From Micrococcus lacusdianchii (GTDB taxonomy: Bacteria > Actinomycetota > Actinomycetes > Actinomycetales > Micrococcaceae): a DNA stretch of 64,000 bases. The translations under genes and the position numbers were made by a program. The stretch covers positions 1 through 64,000 of the forward strand of contig NZ_JAKNUW010000001.1 in assembly GCF_023155805.1 (NCBI RefSeq). Reading direction: 5' to 3'. How positions within the stretch are numbered: the first letter of the stretch is position 1; each line of letters starts with the position of its first letter. The notes below the pieces were generated by a model. It saw nothing but the letters and a program-made list of their open reading frames with translations. It had not been told where the DNA came from and ran no database searches. Of this stretch, positions 7,597-15,837 are shown piece by piece.

Positions 7597-9351
7597 ATGA
7601 CGCAGAACGAGACGGGCCACGCACCCCAGGACGGCAGCTCCTCGGCCGCCCCCGACACCCTCGACCGCACCCACCCGACCGCACCCCACGACCCGTCGGC
7701 TTCCGCCGCCCACGAGGACCACGACTCCCCGCTCGGACTCTCCCTCCCCGAGGGCCGCGGCCGCCGGGTGCTCGTCACCGGAGCCACCGGCTACGTGGGC
7801 GGGCGCCTCATCCCCGAGCTGCTCGCCGCCGGCTTCCAGGTGCGCGCCGCCGCCCGCGACCCCCGCGACCTCGCGGGCCGGGCCTGGTCCGACGAGGTCG
7901 AGGCCGTGCAGTGCGACCTGTCCGAGCCGGATCAGGTGCGGGACGCCATGGAGGGCGTGCACACCGCCCTCTACCTCGTGCACTCGATGGGCGGCGGCGG
8001 CGACTTCGTGGAGCGCGAGCAGAAGATCGCGGACATCGTGGCCACCGCCGCGGACGAGGCCGGGATCACCCAGCTCGTGTACCTCTCCGGACTCCACCCG
8101 GACGACAAGCCCGTGGAGGAGCTCTCGGACCACATGCGCTCGCGCGCCCTGGTGGCCGAGCGCCTCGAGGCCGCCGCGACGCCGGCGCTCACCTTCGAGG
8201 CCGGCATCGTGATCGGCTCCGGCTCCACGTCCTTCGAGATGATCCGCCACCTGGCGGACCGCCTCGTCGTGATGCCCGGCCCGAGCTGGCTGAAGAACGA
8301 GGTGGAGCCGATCGCCATCCGCGACGTCCTCTACTACCTGGTCCACGCCTCGGCCCTGGCGGAGCCCGTGCAGGCCCGCGCGCAGATCGGCTGTGGCCGC
8401 GCCCAGCCGTTCAAGGAGATGCTCACCGACTACGCCGAGGCGGCCGGACTCGCCCGGCGCCGCGTCCTCACCCTGCCCATCCCGGCCCAGCGCCTCTCCG
8501 GCCTCTGGATCGGCCTCGTGACGCCCATCCCCATGGGGGTCGCCATGCCCCTGGCGGCCTCGCTCGCCGAGGACGCGGTCACCGAGAACCACGACGTCGC
8601 GCAGATCATCCCGGACCCGCCGGGCGGCCTCACCTCGTACAAGGACGCCGTGCGCCGCGCCCTCAAGCACGAGGAGCGGGGCCCCCTGGAGGTCACCTTC
8701 AACGCGGACATCTACGCCTCGAACGACCCGGCGGCCCCGCTGCCCTCGGACCCGGAGTGGGCCGGCAAGACCGTCTACACGGACGACCGCCAGCGTGAGT
8801 CCGCCCTGCCGCCCGAGGCGGTGTGGCCCGTGATCGAGTCGATCGGCGGCCACAACGGGTACTACTCGACGCCGACGCTGTGGAAGATCCGCGGCCTGAT
8901 GGACAAGCTCGTGGGCGGTCCGGGCCTGGCCCGCGGACGCCGGGACGCCGACCACCTGCGCGCGGGCGACTACGTGGACTGGTGGCGGGTGGAGGAGGTC
9001 GAACCGGGGCATCGTCTGACGTTGCGTGCGGAGATGAAGGCCGGCGGCCGGGCCTGGCTGCAGCTGAGCACCGAGGCCACGGACACCGGATCGCGCTACC
9101 GCCAGCGGGCGATCTTCATGCCGGACGGCGCCCTGGGCCGTGCGTACTGGACGGCCATCCTGCCGTTCCACGCCCTCGTGTTCCCCGAGATGGCCGCGAA
9201 CATCCTGGCCGAGGCCGAGCGCCGGCACACCGGCTCGGACACGCCCTCGCGCCGCCCCGGCCTGGCCGGCCTGCTGGACCGCCTGCCCCTGCGGCGGAAC
9301 CCGGTGCGCCCGTCCCAGGAGGAGGCGCGGGGGGCCGCCCGGAACGCCTGA
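7597..9351 (+). CDS. NAD(P)-binding protein with NmrA-like and DUF2867 domains
   Basis: The 584-residue protein starts with about 55 disordered, Ala/Pro/His-rich residues. A Rossmann domain follows, with the nucleotide-binding motif GATGYVGGRLIPEL near residue 63 and typical atypical-SDR/NmrA features (LYLVHSMGGG, YLSGLHPD). The C-terminal half (from about residue 385, around AVWPVIESIGGHNGYYS) matches DUF2867. NmrA-DUF2867 fusions are common in Actinobacteria and plants and are thought to be oxidoreductases or redox sensors; the substrate is unknown. It is convergent with crtX. Confidence 0.8.
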   Translation: MTQNETGHAPQDGSSSAAPDTLDRTHPTAPHDPSASAAHEDHDSPLGLSLPEGRGRRVLVTGATGYVGGRLIPELLAAGFQVRAAARDPRDLAGRAWSDEVEAVQCDLSEPDQVRDAMEGVHTALYLVHSMGGGGDFVEREQKIADIVATAADEAGITQLVYLSGLHPDDKPVEELSDHMRSRALVAERLEAAATPALTFEAGIVIGSGSTSFEMIRHLADRLVVMPGPSWLKNEVEPIAIRDVLYYLVHASALAEPVQARAQIGCGRAQPFKEMLTDYAEAAGLARRRVLTLPIPAQRLSGLWIGLVTPIPMGVAMPLAASLAEDAVTENHDVAQIIPDPPGGLTSYKDAVRRALKHEERGPLEVTFNADIYASNDPAAPLPSDPEWAGKTVYTDDRQRESALPPEAVWPVIESIGGHNGYYSTPTLWKIRGLMDKLVGGPGLARGRRDADHLRAGDYVDWWRVEEVEPGHRLTLRAEMKAGGRAWLQLSTEATDTGSRYRQRAIFMPDGALGRAYWTAILPFHALVFPEMAANILAEAERRHTGSDTPSRRPGLAGLLDRLPLRRNPVRPSQEEARGAARNA

Positions 9352-9419
9352 GCCCGGCGGCCGCCGCTCGGCGGCACGGCCGTACCCCGCCGCGGGACCC
9401 CGCCGCCCGTCCCCGGCCC

Positions 9420-10202
9420 TCAGGGGCGGGCGGCGGCCTGCGCCCGACGCACCCAGCGCAGGCCCGGGGACAGCTCCGCCCAGTTGAGGCGGATCGTGGT
9501 GACGCCCATGCGGCCCTGGCGGACCCGCGCGTCGAGGGAGGAGAAGAGCCGCCCGGCCGCACCCACGCGGAGGCCGGCGTCGAACCGGGTGCAGCCCGGG
9601 GCGTGGAGCAGCAGCTGAAAGCTGAGGTCGAAGTCGTCGTGGACGTCCGCGCGGTGACGGTGGACGCGGTCCCGCACGTCACGCCACGCCTCAGCCCGCA
9701 GGGCGCAGTTGGAGCCCCACAGCGGGGTGCCGGCCACGGCCGCGCCGCCGACCCACCGGTAGGCCGCGGTGTACGCGTCCGAGCGCACCCGGCTCAGGAG
9801 CCGGGGCTGGTCGTAGAAGACCCCGGGGCCGGTGAGCCCCAGCATCTCCGGCTGGGCGGCGAAGCGCGCGACGATCCGCTCGACCCAGTCCTCGGGCACG
9901 CGCGAGTCCGCGTCGCAGCGCAGGATGAGGTCCCCGCGGGCGGCGTCGTAGCCGGCGGCCGCGGCGGAGGGGATGCCGCGGACGGGCTCGTGGACCACCC
10001 GGGCCCCGGCGGCGCGGGCCACGACGGCGGAGTCGTCCGTGCTGCCGTTGTCGACCACGACCACCTCGTCCGGGCGGCGGGTCTGCCGGGCCAGGAGGGC
10101 GAGGCACGCGCGCAGGTGGGCGGCGTCGTCGAGGACGGGCACCACCACGGAGACCGTCACCGGCGCCGCCCCGCCGGCCGCCCCCGGGTCCCGGCCGCTC
10201 AC
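9420..10202 (-). CDS. crtX: CrtX-like family 2 glycosyltransferase
   Basis: The 260-residue GT-A enzyme has the nucleotide-sugar motif VVVPVLDD at the N terminus, VVVDNGSTDDS, and a metal-binding RCDADSRVPEDW (DxD) near residue 90. In C50 pigment clusters CrtX attaches a sugar to the hydroxyl ends of the carotenoid; that role is inferred from position as last gene of the crt operon. The GTG at 10202 overlaps the stop of the DUF2238 gene by 4 nt (GTGA), which fixes the start. No membrane helix is obvious, so it probably acts at the inner face of the membrane. Confidence 0.75.
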   Translation of the reverse strand: MSGRDPGAAGGAAPVTVSVVVPVLDDAAHLRACLALLARQTRRPDEVVVVDNGSTDDSAVVARAAGARVVHEPVRGIPSAAAAGYDAARGDLILRCDADSRVPEDWVERIVARFAAQPEMLGLTGPGVFYDQPRLLSRVRSDAYTAAYRWVGGAAVAGTPLWGSNCALRAEAWRDVRDRVHRHRADVHDDFDLSFQLLLHAPGCTRFDAGLRVGAAGRLFSSLDARVRQGRMGVTTIRLNWAELSPGLRWVRRAQAAARP

Positions 10203-10828
10203 CCATCCCCCCGGCGCACCGCGCGCACCGCGATCAGGGCGGCGATGGATGCGCCAAGGAGGTCGGCGGTGAGGTCGCCGAGGGTGTCGTCGTAGCCGAC
10301 GCCGATCTCCTCCGTGACCTCGTGGTGGCCCCACCACTCGGCGACCTCCCACACCACGCCGAGCGCCACGCCCGCGGAGGTCAGCGCGAGCGCGGAGACC
10401 ACGGGGCCCAGCATCCGCACCGCCTCGGCCGGGTTCACCGGGCCGCCGGCCCGTCCGCGCCGGCGCAGAGCGGATCGCACGACGACGGCGACCAGCCCCG
10501 TGACCACGGCGGTGGCCGCGGCGTGCATGGCCAGGTCCAGGCCCTCGGCACGGTGGTAGAGGCCGATCACGCTGGCCCACCCCGCGGCGAGCAGCACGGC
10601 CTGCCCGCACCAGTCCAGCAGGCGCCCGCCGGCCAGCCAGCGCAGCAGCCATTGGCCGCCGAACACCAGGAACATGGCGGCGGCACTCGGCCAGCCGGCC
10701 ACGGCCCCGGCCGCGGGCACCAGCGCGAGCCCGACCAGGCGCAGCACGTCCGCGGGGAGGAGTCCGGAGAGGACCCTCCCGCCGAGTGTGCCCTTCCGGG
10801 TGGAATGGGGCGCGTGTGCGGGGCTCAT
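10199..10828 (-). CDS. DUF2238 (YjdF-like) membrane protein in the crt operon
   Basis: The 209-residue protein has about five membrane helices. It ends in WEVAEWWGHHEVTEEIGVGY followed by DDTLGDLTADLLGA, the acidic EW...D...D pattern of YjdF/DUF2238 proteins. Its ATG overlaps the stop of the second cyclase subunit by 4 nt, and its stop overlaps crtX. A membrane role linked to pigment placement, transport or modification is possible, but nothing in the sequence shows a reaction. Confidence 0.6.
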   Translation of the reverse strand: MSPAHAPHSTRKGTLGGRVLSGLLPADVLRLVGLALVPAAGAVAGWPSAAAMFLVFGGQWLLRWLAGGRLLDWCGQAVLLAAGWASVIGLYHRAEGLDLAMHAAATAVVTGLVAVVVRSALRRRGRAGGPVNPAEAVRMLGPVVSALALTSAGVALGVVWEVAEWWGHHEVTEEIGVGYDDTLGDLTADLLGASIAALIAVRAVRRGDG

Positions 10829-11208
10829 TCCGCCCGCTTCGTCCCACTCGAGCGCGCAGGGGCGGGGCCCGCGGGCTCGCGCTCCCGGTCCCCCTCACGA
10901 CGACGCCGCCGACTCCCCGTCAGCAGCAGCCACAGCGCGGGCAGCAGCAGGGCGGAGCCGAGCGGGTACGCGAAGTCCTCGATCGGCGCCAGGCCGATGC
11001 GCACCCCGGCGAGGGCGTGGCCGCCATAGTCGAACAGCCCGGAGGCGATCATGACGTTGTCGAACACGGCGGTGAGCACCCAGAGGGCCGCGGTGGCCAG
11101 GAGGATCGCGGCCATGTGGCGGGCACGCATCCGCCCGGCCAGGGCCGCCGCGAGCAGCACCCCCAGCCCGAGGCCGAGGAACACGGCGTTGAGCTCCCAG
11201 AAGGTCAC
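10825..11208 (-). CDS. crtYh: C50 carotenoid cyclase, second subunit of pair 2 (CrtYh/CrtYf type)
   Basis: This 127-residue, three-helix protein is one half of a heterodimeric lycopene-type cyclase. The family signature is GLAPIEDFAYPLG near residue 80, after DYGGHALAGVRI. Both subunits together close the rings at the ends of the C50 chain. A basic RRRRREGDRERE tail follows. The GTG at 11208 overlaps the previous stop. Position directly after the elongase gene matches crtYg-crtYh of the published M. luteus sarcinaxanthin cluster, so gamma-ring formation is the likely activity. That assignment is by position and family, not by residues. Confidence 0.75.
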   Translation of the reverse strand: MTFWELNAVFLGLGLGVLLAAALAGRMRARHMAAILLATAALWVLTAVFDNVMIASGLFDYGGHALAGVRIGLAPIEDFAYPLGSALLLPALWLLLTGSRRRRREGDREREPAGPAPARSSGTKRAE

Positions 11209-11531
11209 GGGCCCCTCCTCTCGGCGCGGTGCTCGAGCACCCGCACGGCGCCGGTGAACAGCACCATGGTCAGGTAGCTGAGGAACAGGAGGAAGAACGC
11301 CTCCTCGAGCGGCAGCTGGTGGGCCAGCATGATCCCGGTCATCAGCGGGGAGTCGCGGTGCAGGAAGATGCCCTCGGCGATCGCCCACACATCCCACCAG
11401 AGGAAGTAGGCCAGGCCCGTGGCCAGGACCACGGCCCCGGCCAGGGGACGGCGCCACAGGAACAGCCGCCAGCGGGCGTCCATGAGGGCCATGCAGCCGA
11501 TCACGGCCACCAGCACGAGCAGGTACGTCAT
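11205..11531 (-). CDS. crtYg: C50 carotenoid cyclase, first subunit of pair 2 (CrtYg/CrtYe type)
   Basis: This 108-residue protein has three membrane helices and the cyclase motif HQLPLEEAFFLLFLSYLT near residue 72, the PxEE...F pattern of the first subunit. The N-terminal DARWRLFLWRR and the WWDVWAIAEGIF segment are also typical. The ATG overlaps the crtEb stop by 4 nt, and its own stop overlaps the GTG of its partner, fitting co-translation of a heterodimer. Confidence 0.75.
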   Translation of the reverse strand: MTYLLVLVAVIGCMALMDARWRLFLWRRPLAGAVVLATGLAYFLWWDVWAIAEGIFLHRDSPLMTGIMLAHQLPLEEAFFLLFLSYLTMVLFTGAVRVLEHRAERRGP

Positions 11532-12412
11532 CCGAGGACCCCTCGCTCGAACGCCCACCAGATCAGCAGCATGGTCACCAGGAACCCCGTCAGGTAGTTG
11601 AGCCAGAGGAAGGTGCGCCAGCCGCGGTTCGCGTGCCCGGACGTGGCGTCCGTGACGCCGGCGAAGCGCAGCGTGTTGGCGAGGTACGGCACCGCGAGCA
11701 GGGCGGCCAGCGGGCCGGGCCACTGCGTGCCCAGCATCAGCAGACCCGCCCCGGCGTAGAGGGCGGCGGCCGTCCACACGGTGGGCCGGGCGCCGAGCAC
11801 GGTGGCCACGGAGGCCAGCCCGCCCTCGCGGTCCGGGACTACGTCCTGCACCGCACCGAACATCTGCGAGGCCATCCCCCACAGGAAGAAGCCGGCCAGC
11901 AGCGCCCACAGCGCGCCCGTGAACCCGGCGCCGGCCAGCACCAGCCCGTACACGGCGGGCGAGACGAAGTGCGTGGCCGAGGTGACGGCGTCGAGGAACG
12001 GCCGCTCCTTGAACCGCAGCCCCGCCCACGAGTACGCGGCCACCGCGAAGAGGGAGACCGCCAGCACCCCGACGGCCGCCCACTCGTCCCGCAGCACCGA
12101 CCAGCCGACCAGCACCGCCACGAACGGCAGCGGGACCAGGCAGGACCACAGCAGCACCCGACGGCGCACCGCGGGGTCCGCCAGGACCGACCCCTCCACG
12201 CCGCCCTTGCGGGGGTTGCGCAGGTCGGAGGCGAAGTCGAAGACGTCGTTGATCCCGTACATGGCCAGGTTGTACGGCACCAGGAAGAACACCGTGCCGA
12301 GCGCCACGAGCCACCATGGCAGGCTGCCGGTCAGCAGCACGGCGGCCGCGAACGGGTAGGCCGTGTTGACCCAGCTCAGCGGGCGGGACGCCCAGAACAG
12401 GGTGCGGATCAC
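11528..12412 (-). CDS. crtEb: lycopene elongase, UbiA-type prenyltransferase (CrtEb/CrtE2)
   Basis: This 294-residue integral membrane prenyltransferase has the first Asp-rich motif NDVFDFASDLRNPRKGG near residue 58 (NDxxDxxxD) and a second, DVVPDREGG, near residue 195. CrtEb-type enzymes add two C5 units to lycopene to give nonaflavuxanthin and flavuxanthin, the C50 precursor of decaprenoxanthin and sarcinaxanthin. The start is GTG 12412, overlapping the upstream cyclase subunit by 4 nt. It lies between two cyclase pairs, each able in principle to cyclise its product. Confidence 0.85.
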   Translation of the reverse strand: MIRTLFWASRPLSWVNTAYPFAAAVLLTGSLPWWLVALGTVFFLVPYNLAMYGINDVFDFASDLRNPRKGGVEGSVLADPAVRRRVLLWSCLVPLPFVAVLVGWSVLRDEWAAVGVLAVSLFAVAAYSWAGLRFKERPFLDAVTSATHFVSPAVYGLVLAGAGFTGALWALLAGFFLWGMASQMFGAVQDVVPDREGGLASVATVLGARPTVWTAAALYAGAGLLMLGTQWPGPLAALLAVPYLANTLRFAGVTDATSGHANRGWRTFLWLNYLTGFLVTMLLIWWAFERGVLG

Positions 12413-12765
12413 GCGATGTCCTCCAGCTCCTCCGGCGCCCCCCGACCGGTCTCGTCGTCATGTGCCCGCGGGTCTCGGACGAGGGTCCAGAGCCCGGTCA
12501 GCAGGGCCGTGCCGGCGATCGGGTAGAGGAAGTCCTCCACCGGGGCGAGCCCGATGCGGGCGCCGGCGATGTTCGCCCCGGTGTAGTCCACGATCCCCAG
12601 CCCGATGATGACGGAGTCGAAGACGCCCGTGAGCACCGTCAGGAGGGCCAGGGCCGTCAGGACACCGAGGCGCACCCGCGGGGTCAGGCGGCCGCGGCGT
12701 CCCGCGGCGGCCAGCACGAGGCCGGCCACCGCCAGGAACGGCAGGCTGATCAGCAGGTATGTCAC
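12409..12765 (-). CDS. C50 carotenoid cyclase, second subunit of pair 1
   Basis: This 118-residue, three-helix protein shares the second-subunit signature, GLAPVEDFLYPIAGTALL, and the preceding DYTGANIAGARI block with the pair 2 gene at 10825-11208, but the two are clearly diverged. It starts with GTG 12765, overlapping its partner's stop. Its place between crtI and the elongase matches crtYe-crtYf in Corynebacterium glutamicum, whose product makes epsilon rings. Ring type here is not predictable from sequence alone. Confidence 0.7.
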   Translation of the reverse strand: MTYLLISLPFLAVAGLVLAAAGRRGRLTPRVRLGVLTALALLTVLTGVFDSVIIGLGIVDYTGANIAGARIGLAPVEDFLYPIAGTALLTGLWTLVRDPRAHDDETGRGAPEELEDIA

Positions 12766-13097
12766 GACCCTACTCCGTCCCGCGGGCGCCTCGCCCGTGC
12801 CAGCACCCGGGGGGCGGCCTCCACGTAGACGAGCGTCTGGTGGCAGAGCAGCCACAGGAAGACGACCTCCTCCACCGGCAGCTCCGGTGCCAGGAAGACG
12901 CCCACGGAGACGTCGTTGGCGCCGTGCCGGAACACGTCCGCGGCGATCCCCACCAGGTCCCACGCCAGGAAGAACGCCACCCCCGCGGCCAGGACCGCGG
13001 CGGCCCGGCGCGGGGCGCCGGAGAACAGGACCAGGCGCCAGCGGACGTCGATGAGGAGGAAGCAGCCGCTGACCAGGAGCAGCGCGGCGAGGTACAT
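12762..13097 (-). CDS. C50 carotenoid cyclase, first subunit of pair 1
   Basis: This 111-residue, three-helix protein has the first-subunit motif PELPVEEVVFLWLLCHQT near residue 70 and the shared features DVRWRLVLFSG and FFLAWDLVGIAADVF. Its ATG shares one base with the crtI stop (TGATG), so it is tightly coupled. Together with the 12409-12765 product it should form a complete cyclase, additional to pair 2. This is why the operon has four cyclase-subunit genes in place of two. Confidence 0.7.
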   Translation of the reverse strand: MYLAALLLVSGCFLLIDVRWRLVLFSGAPRRAAAVLAAGVAFFLAWDLVGIAADVFRHGANDVSVGVFLAPELPVEEVVFLWLLCHQTLVYVEAAPRVLARARRPRDGVGS

Positions 13098-14821
13098 CAG
13101 GCCCCGGCGGCCGGCCGGGCGCCCGCGTGCAGCGCCGTCTCGGAGCCGGCGGGCACCCCGGAGACCTGCTCGCGGGCGATCTCCGCGGAGATCAGGCACA
13201 TCGGCACCCCGATGCCCGGGCGCACCGAGGACCCGGCGTAGACCAGCCCCGCCACGCGGGAGTCGCGCACCGGCGGGCGGAACATCGCCGACTGCCGCAG
13301 GGTGTGCCCCGGGCCCAGCAGGGAGCCGCGCCACGCGTGGACGTCCGCGGCGAAGTCCGCCGGACCCCACGTGCGGCGCACCACGATCCGCTCGGCGAGG
13401 TCCTCCACGCCGGTCCAGCGGGCCAGCTGGGCGAGCGCGCGGTCCGCCACGGCCTCCACCTGCGGGTCGCCAGGCTCGTCCACGCCGGGGGCGCGGACGC
13501 CGCCGCGGCCCCAGTCGGTCTCGGCGGGGGCGGGGATCAGCAGGAACAGGGCCTCGTCCCCCTCGGGGGCGGTGGAGGGGTCCGTGGCGGAGGTCATGGA
13601 GACGTAGACCGAGGTCTCCTCGGCGAGGTCCTCCCCCTCCTCGATCCGCCGGAAGTTCTCGTCCCAGTCCTCCGTGAACAGCAGCGTGTGGTGCAGCAGC
13701 TGCGGCAGCCTGCCGCGCACGCCCACGCACACCAGCACGGCGGAGGGGCCGGGGTCGCGGGACTCCCACGCCGTCTCGGTGACGCGCTGGTGATGCGGCA
13801 GCAGGGCGGTCTGCACGTGGTGCAGGTCCGCGGCGGCGACGACGACGTCCGCCTCGCTGCGCCGGCGCGCCCCGGTCCCGTCCGTCCAGGCGACGGCGCG
13901 CACGGCCCCGGCGCGGCGGCGGGCGCCGCGCGGGGTGCGCGGCTCCCACGGCCGGGGCAGGCGCTCGAGGGCGCGGGCCACCCGCCCGCGGGGGGCGGGG
14001 GCGTCCTGCACCTCGACGGCGGTCACCTCGGCCTCGGTGACGATCTCCACACCGGCGTCCCGGGCGAGGTCAGCCATGGTGTCCACGAGGGCCGCGAACC
14101 CGCCCATCGGGTACTGGACGCCGTCCTCGAGGTCCAGGTGGGACATGAGGTGGTACATCGAGGGGGCACGGCCCGGGGCGGTGCCCAGGAACACGGCCGG
14201 GTAGCCCAGCACCTGGCGCAGGCGCACGTCCTCGAAGCGGGCGGCCACGTGGTCCCGCAGGTTCCCCAGCAGGCCGGGCACCAGGGCCGGCAGCGCGCGG
14301 AGCACGTCCGGGCGGACCAGCTCGGTGAGGTCCCGGAAGTCGGTGTAGAGGAACCGGCGCTTGGCCAGGGCGTACACGTCCTGCGCCGAGTCGAGGTAGG
14401 TGCGCAGGCGGACGCCGGCGCCGGGCTCGAGGCGCTCGGCCAGGGCCACGGCGGACGCGCGGTCGGAGACCACGTCCACCGGGTCCTCGTCCAGGTGGCC
14501 CTCGAAGTACACGCGGTAGCCCGGCTCGAGGCGGCGCAGGTCCAGCGCCTCGGCGGCGGAGGAGCCCATGAGGCGGAACCAGCGGTCGATCACCTCGGGC
14601 ATGAGGTACCAGGACGGGCCCGTGTCGAACGTGAAGCCCTCCGCGGACCAGCGCCCGGAGCGGCCGCCGAGCTGCGCGTTGCGCTCCAGGAGGGTGACGC
14701 GGTGGCCGTCGCGGGCCAGCAGCCCGGCGGTGGCCAGGCCGGCGAAGCCGCCGCCGATCACGACGACGCGGCGCGCCCCCGGGGTGGGTCCGGGCGCGTC
14801 CGGGCGGGGGGAGGTGCTCAT
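13097..14821 (-). CDS. crtI: phytoene desaturase CrtI
   Basis: This 574-residue FAD enzyme converts phytoene to lycopene by stepwise desaturation. The dinucleotide-binding motif VVVIGGGFAGLATAGLLA begins near residue 19, LLERNAQLGGRSG follows, and the C-terminal family signature YAGSSVRPGIGVPMCLIS is intact near residue 535. It is longer than typical bacterial CrtI (about 500). Part of the excess is an Arg/Pro-rich insert around residues 270-310 (RALERLPRPWEPRTPRG). The ATG at 14821 overlaps the crtB stop by 4 nt. Confidence 0.9.
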   Translation of the reverse strand: MSTSPRPDAPGPTPGARRVVVIGGGFAGLATAGLLARDGHRVTLLERNAQLGGRSGRWSAEGFTFDTGPSWYLMPEVIDRWFRLMGSSAAEALDLRRLEPGYRVYFEGHLDEDPVDVVSDRASAVALAERLEPGAGVRLRTYLDSAQDVYALAKRRFLYTDFRDLTELVRPDVLRALPALVPGLLGNLRDHVAARFEDVRLRQVLGYPAVFLGTAPGRAPSMYHLMSHLDLEDGVQYPMGGFAALVDTMADLARDAGVEIVTEAEVTAVEVQDAPAPRGRVARALERLPRPWEPRTPRGARRRAGAVRAVAWTDGTGARRRSEADVVVAAADLHHVQTALLPHHQRVTETAWESRDPGPSAVLVCVGVRGRLPQLLHHTLLFTEDWDENFRRIEEGEDLAEETSVYVSMTSATDPSTAPEGDEALFLLIPAPAETDWGRGGVRAPGVDEPGDPQVEAVADRALAQLARWTGVEDLAERIVVRRTWGPADFAADVHAWRGSLLGPGHTLRQSAMFRPPVRDSRVAGLVYAGSSVRPGIGVPMCLISAEIAREQVSGVPAGSETALHAGARPAAGA

Positions 14822-15834
14822 GCGGGGACGCTCCTGGGGGTCTCGGGCGGCAGGGGTCGGCCGCGTCGGCCGAGCCCCACGGGGGAGGCGGCGAGCACGC
14901 GGGCGGCGATCGCGGCCTTGACGGGGTCGGGCACCCGCACGCGACGGCGGGCGAGCTCGGCGGCGGGGGTGGCCTCGATCCGGCGGGCCAGCTCCGCGAA
15001 CAGCCCGTGGGCCAGCAGGACGGCCCGGCCCACGCGCGGGTCGAGCGCGAGGATGCCCGGCAGGGCGGCGTCGAGGTCCGCGTCCAGGTCCGCCAGCAGC
15101 GCGGCCTTGCGCTCCTCGGTGAGGGCCTCGGGGGTGGCGCCCTCGAAGTAGGTGCGGCCCAGCGCGTCGTGGTCCGCGGCGATGTCGCGCAGGAAGTTGA
15201 CCTTCTGGAAGGCCGCCCCGAGCCGGGAGGCGCACGCGCGCAGCCGGTCCCGCTCGGCGTCGGTGCGGGCGCGGGTGCCCGGCAGGGACAGGAACACCTG
15301 CAGGCACATCAGCCCCACCACCTCCGCCGAGCCGTGGATGTACTCCTCGAGGGAGCGGGCGCCGTGCTCGGCCACCGTGAGGTCCGCGCGCATGGACGCG
15401 AAGAAGGGCCGGGTGAGGTCGGGGGTGATGCCGTGGCGGCGGGCCACGTCCGCGAACGCGTGCAGCACCAGGTCCGTGGAGAACCCGGTGGCCATGGCCT
15501 CCTCGCATGCGGCCTCGTACGCGTCCAGCGTGGCGGCCACGCGCTCGGCGGGGACGCCGGCCTCGCCCGCAGTGCCGTCCACGATCTCGTCCGCCACGCG
15601 GACCATCGCGTAGATCGCGGCGATGTCCCGGCGCTGGGCCGGCGGTAGCGTCCGGCAGGCCCAGGAGAAGGACGTGGAGTAGCGGCCGATCACGCGGGAC
15701 GCGGCGTCCAGGGCCGCGGCGGTGTACAGCCCCAGGTCCGTGTCCCGGGCGGCGGTCCGGCCGGGCGGGAGCTGGCCGTCCGCGGCGGGGGCGTCGGGAC
15801 GCGCGCCGGCGTCCGGTCGGGGCGTGGGGATCAC
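14818..15834 (-). CDS. crtB: phytoene synthase CrtB
   Basis: This 338-residue trans-isoprenyl diphosphate synthase-fold enzyme condenses two GGPP to phytoene. Both Asp-rich motifs are present: RVADEIVDG near residue 80 and NFLRDIAADHDALGRTYF near residue 215. The start is GTG 15834, three bases after the crtE stop. A proline- and acid-rich N-terminal extension of about 25 residues precedes the enzyme fold. It is part of the coupled crt operon. Confidence 0.9.
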   Translation of the reverse strand: MIPTPRPDAGARPDAPAADGQLPPGRTAARDTDLGLYTAAALDAASRVIGRYSTSFSWACRTLPPAQRRDIAAIYAMVRVADEIVDGTAGEAGVPAERVAATLDAYEAACEEAMATGFSTDLVLHAFADVARRHGITPDLTRPFFASMRADLTVAEHGARSLEEYIHGSAEVVGLMCLQVFLSLPGTRARTDAERDRLRACASRLGAAFQKVNFLRDIAADHDALGRTYFEGATPEALTEERKAALLADLDADLDAALPGILALDPRVGRAVLLAHGLFAELARRIEATPAAELARRRVRVPDPVKAAIAARVLAASPVGLGRRGRPLPPETPRSVPA

Positions 15835-15837
15835 GGC

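Noticed and set aside
4273-9351. Very long open frames on the strand opposite the helicase and through the NmrA gene
   Set aside because: They are antisense or out-of-frame shadows from third-position GC bias. Motifs, overlaps and start signals support only the genes listed. The same holds for long frames at 519-2330, 1139-3115, 13127-15151 and 58811-60580.
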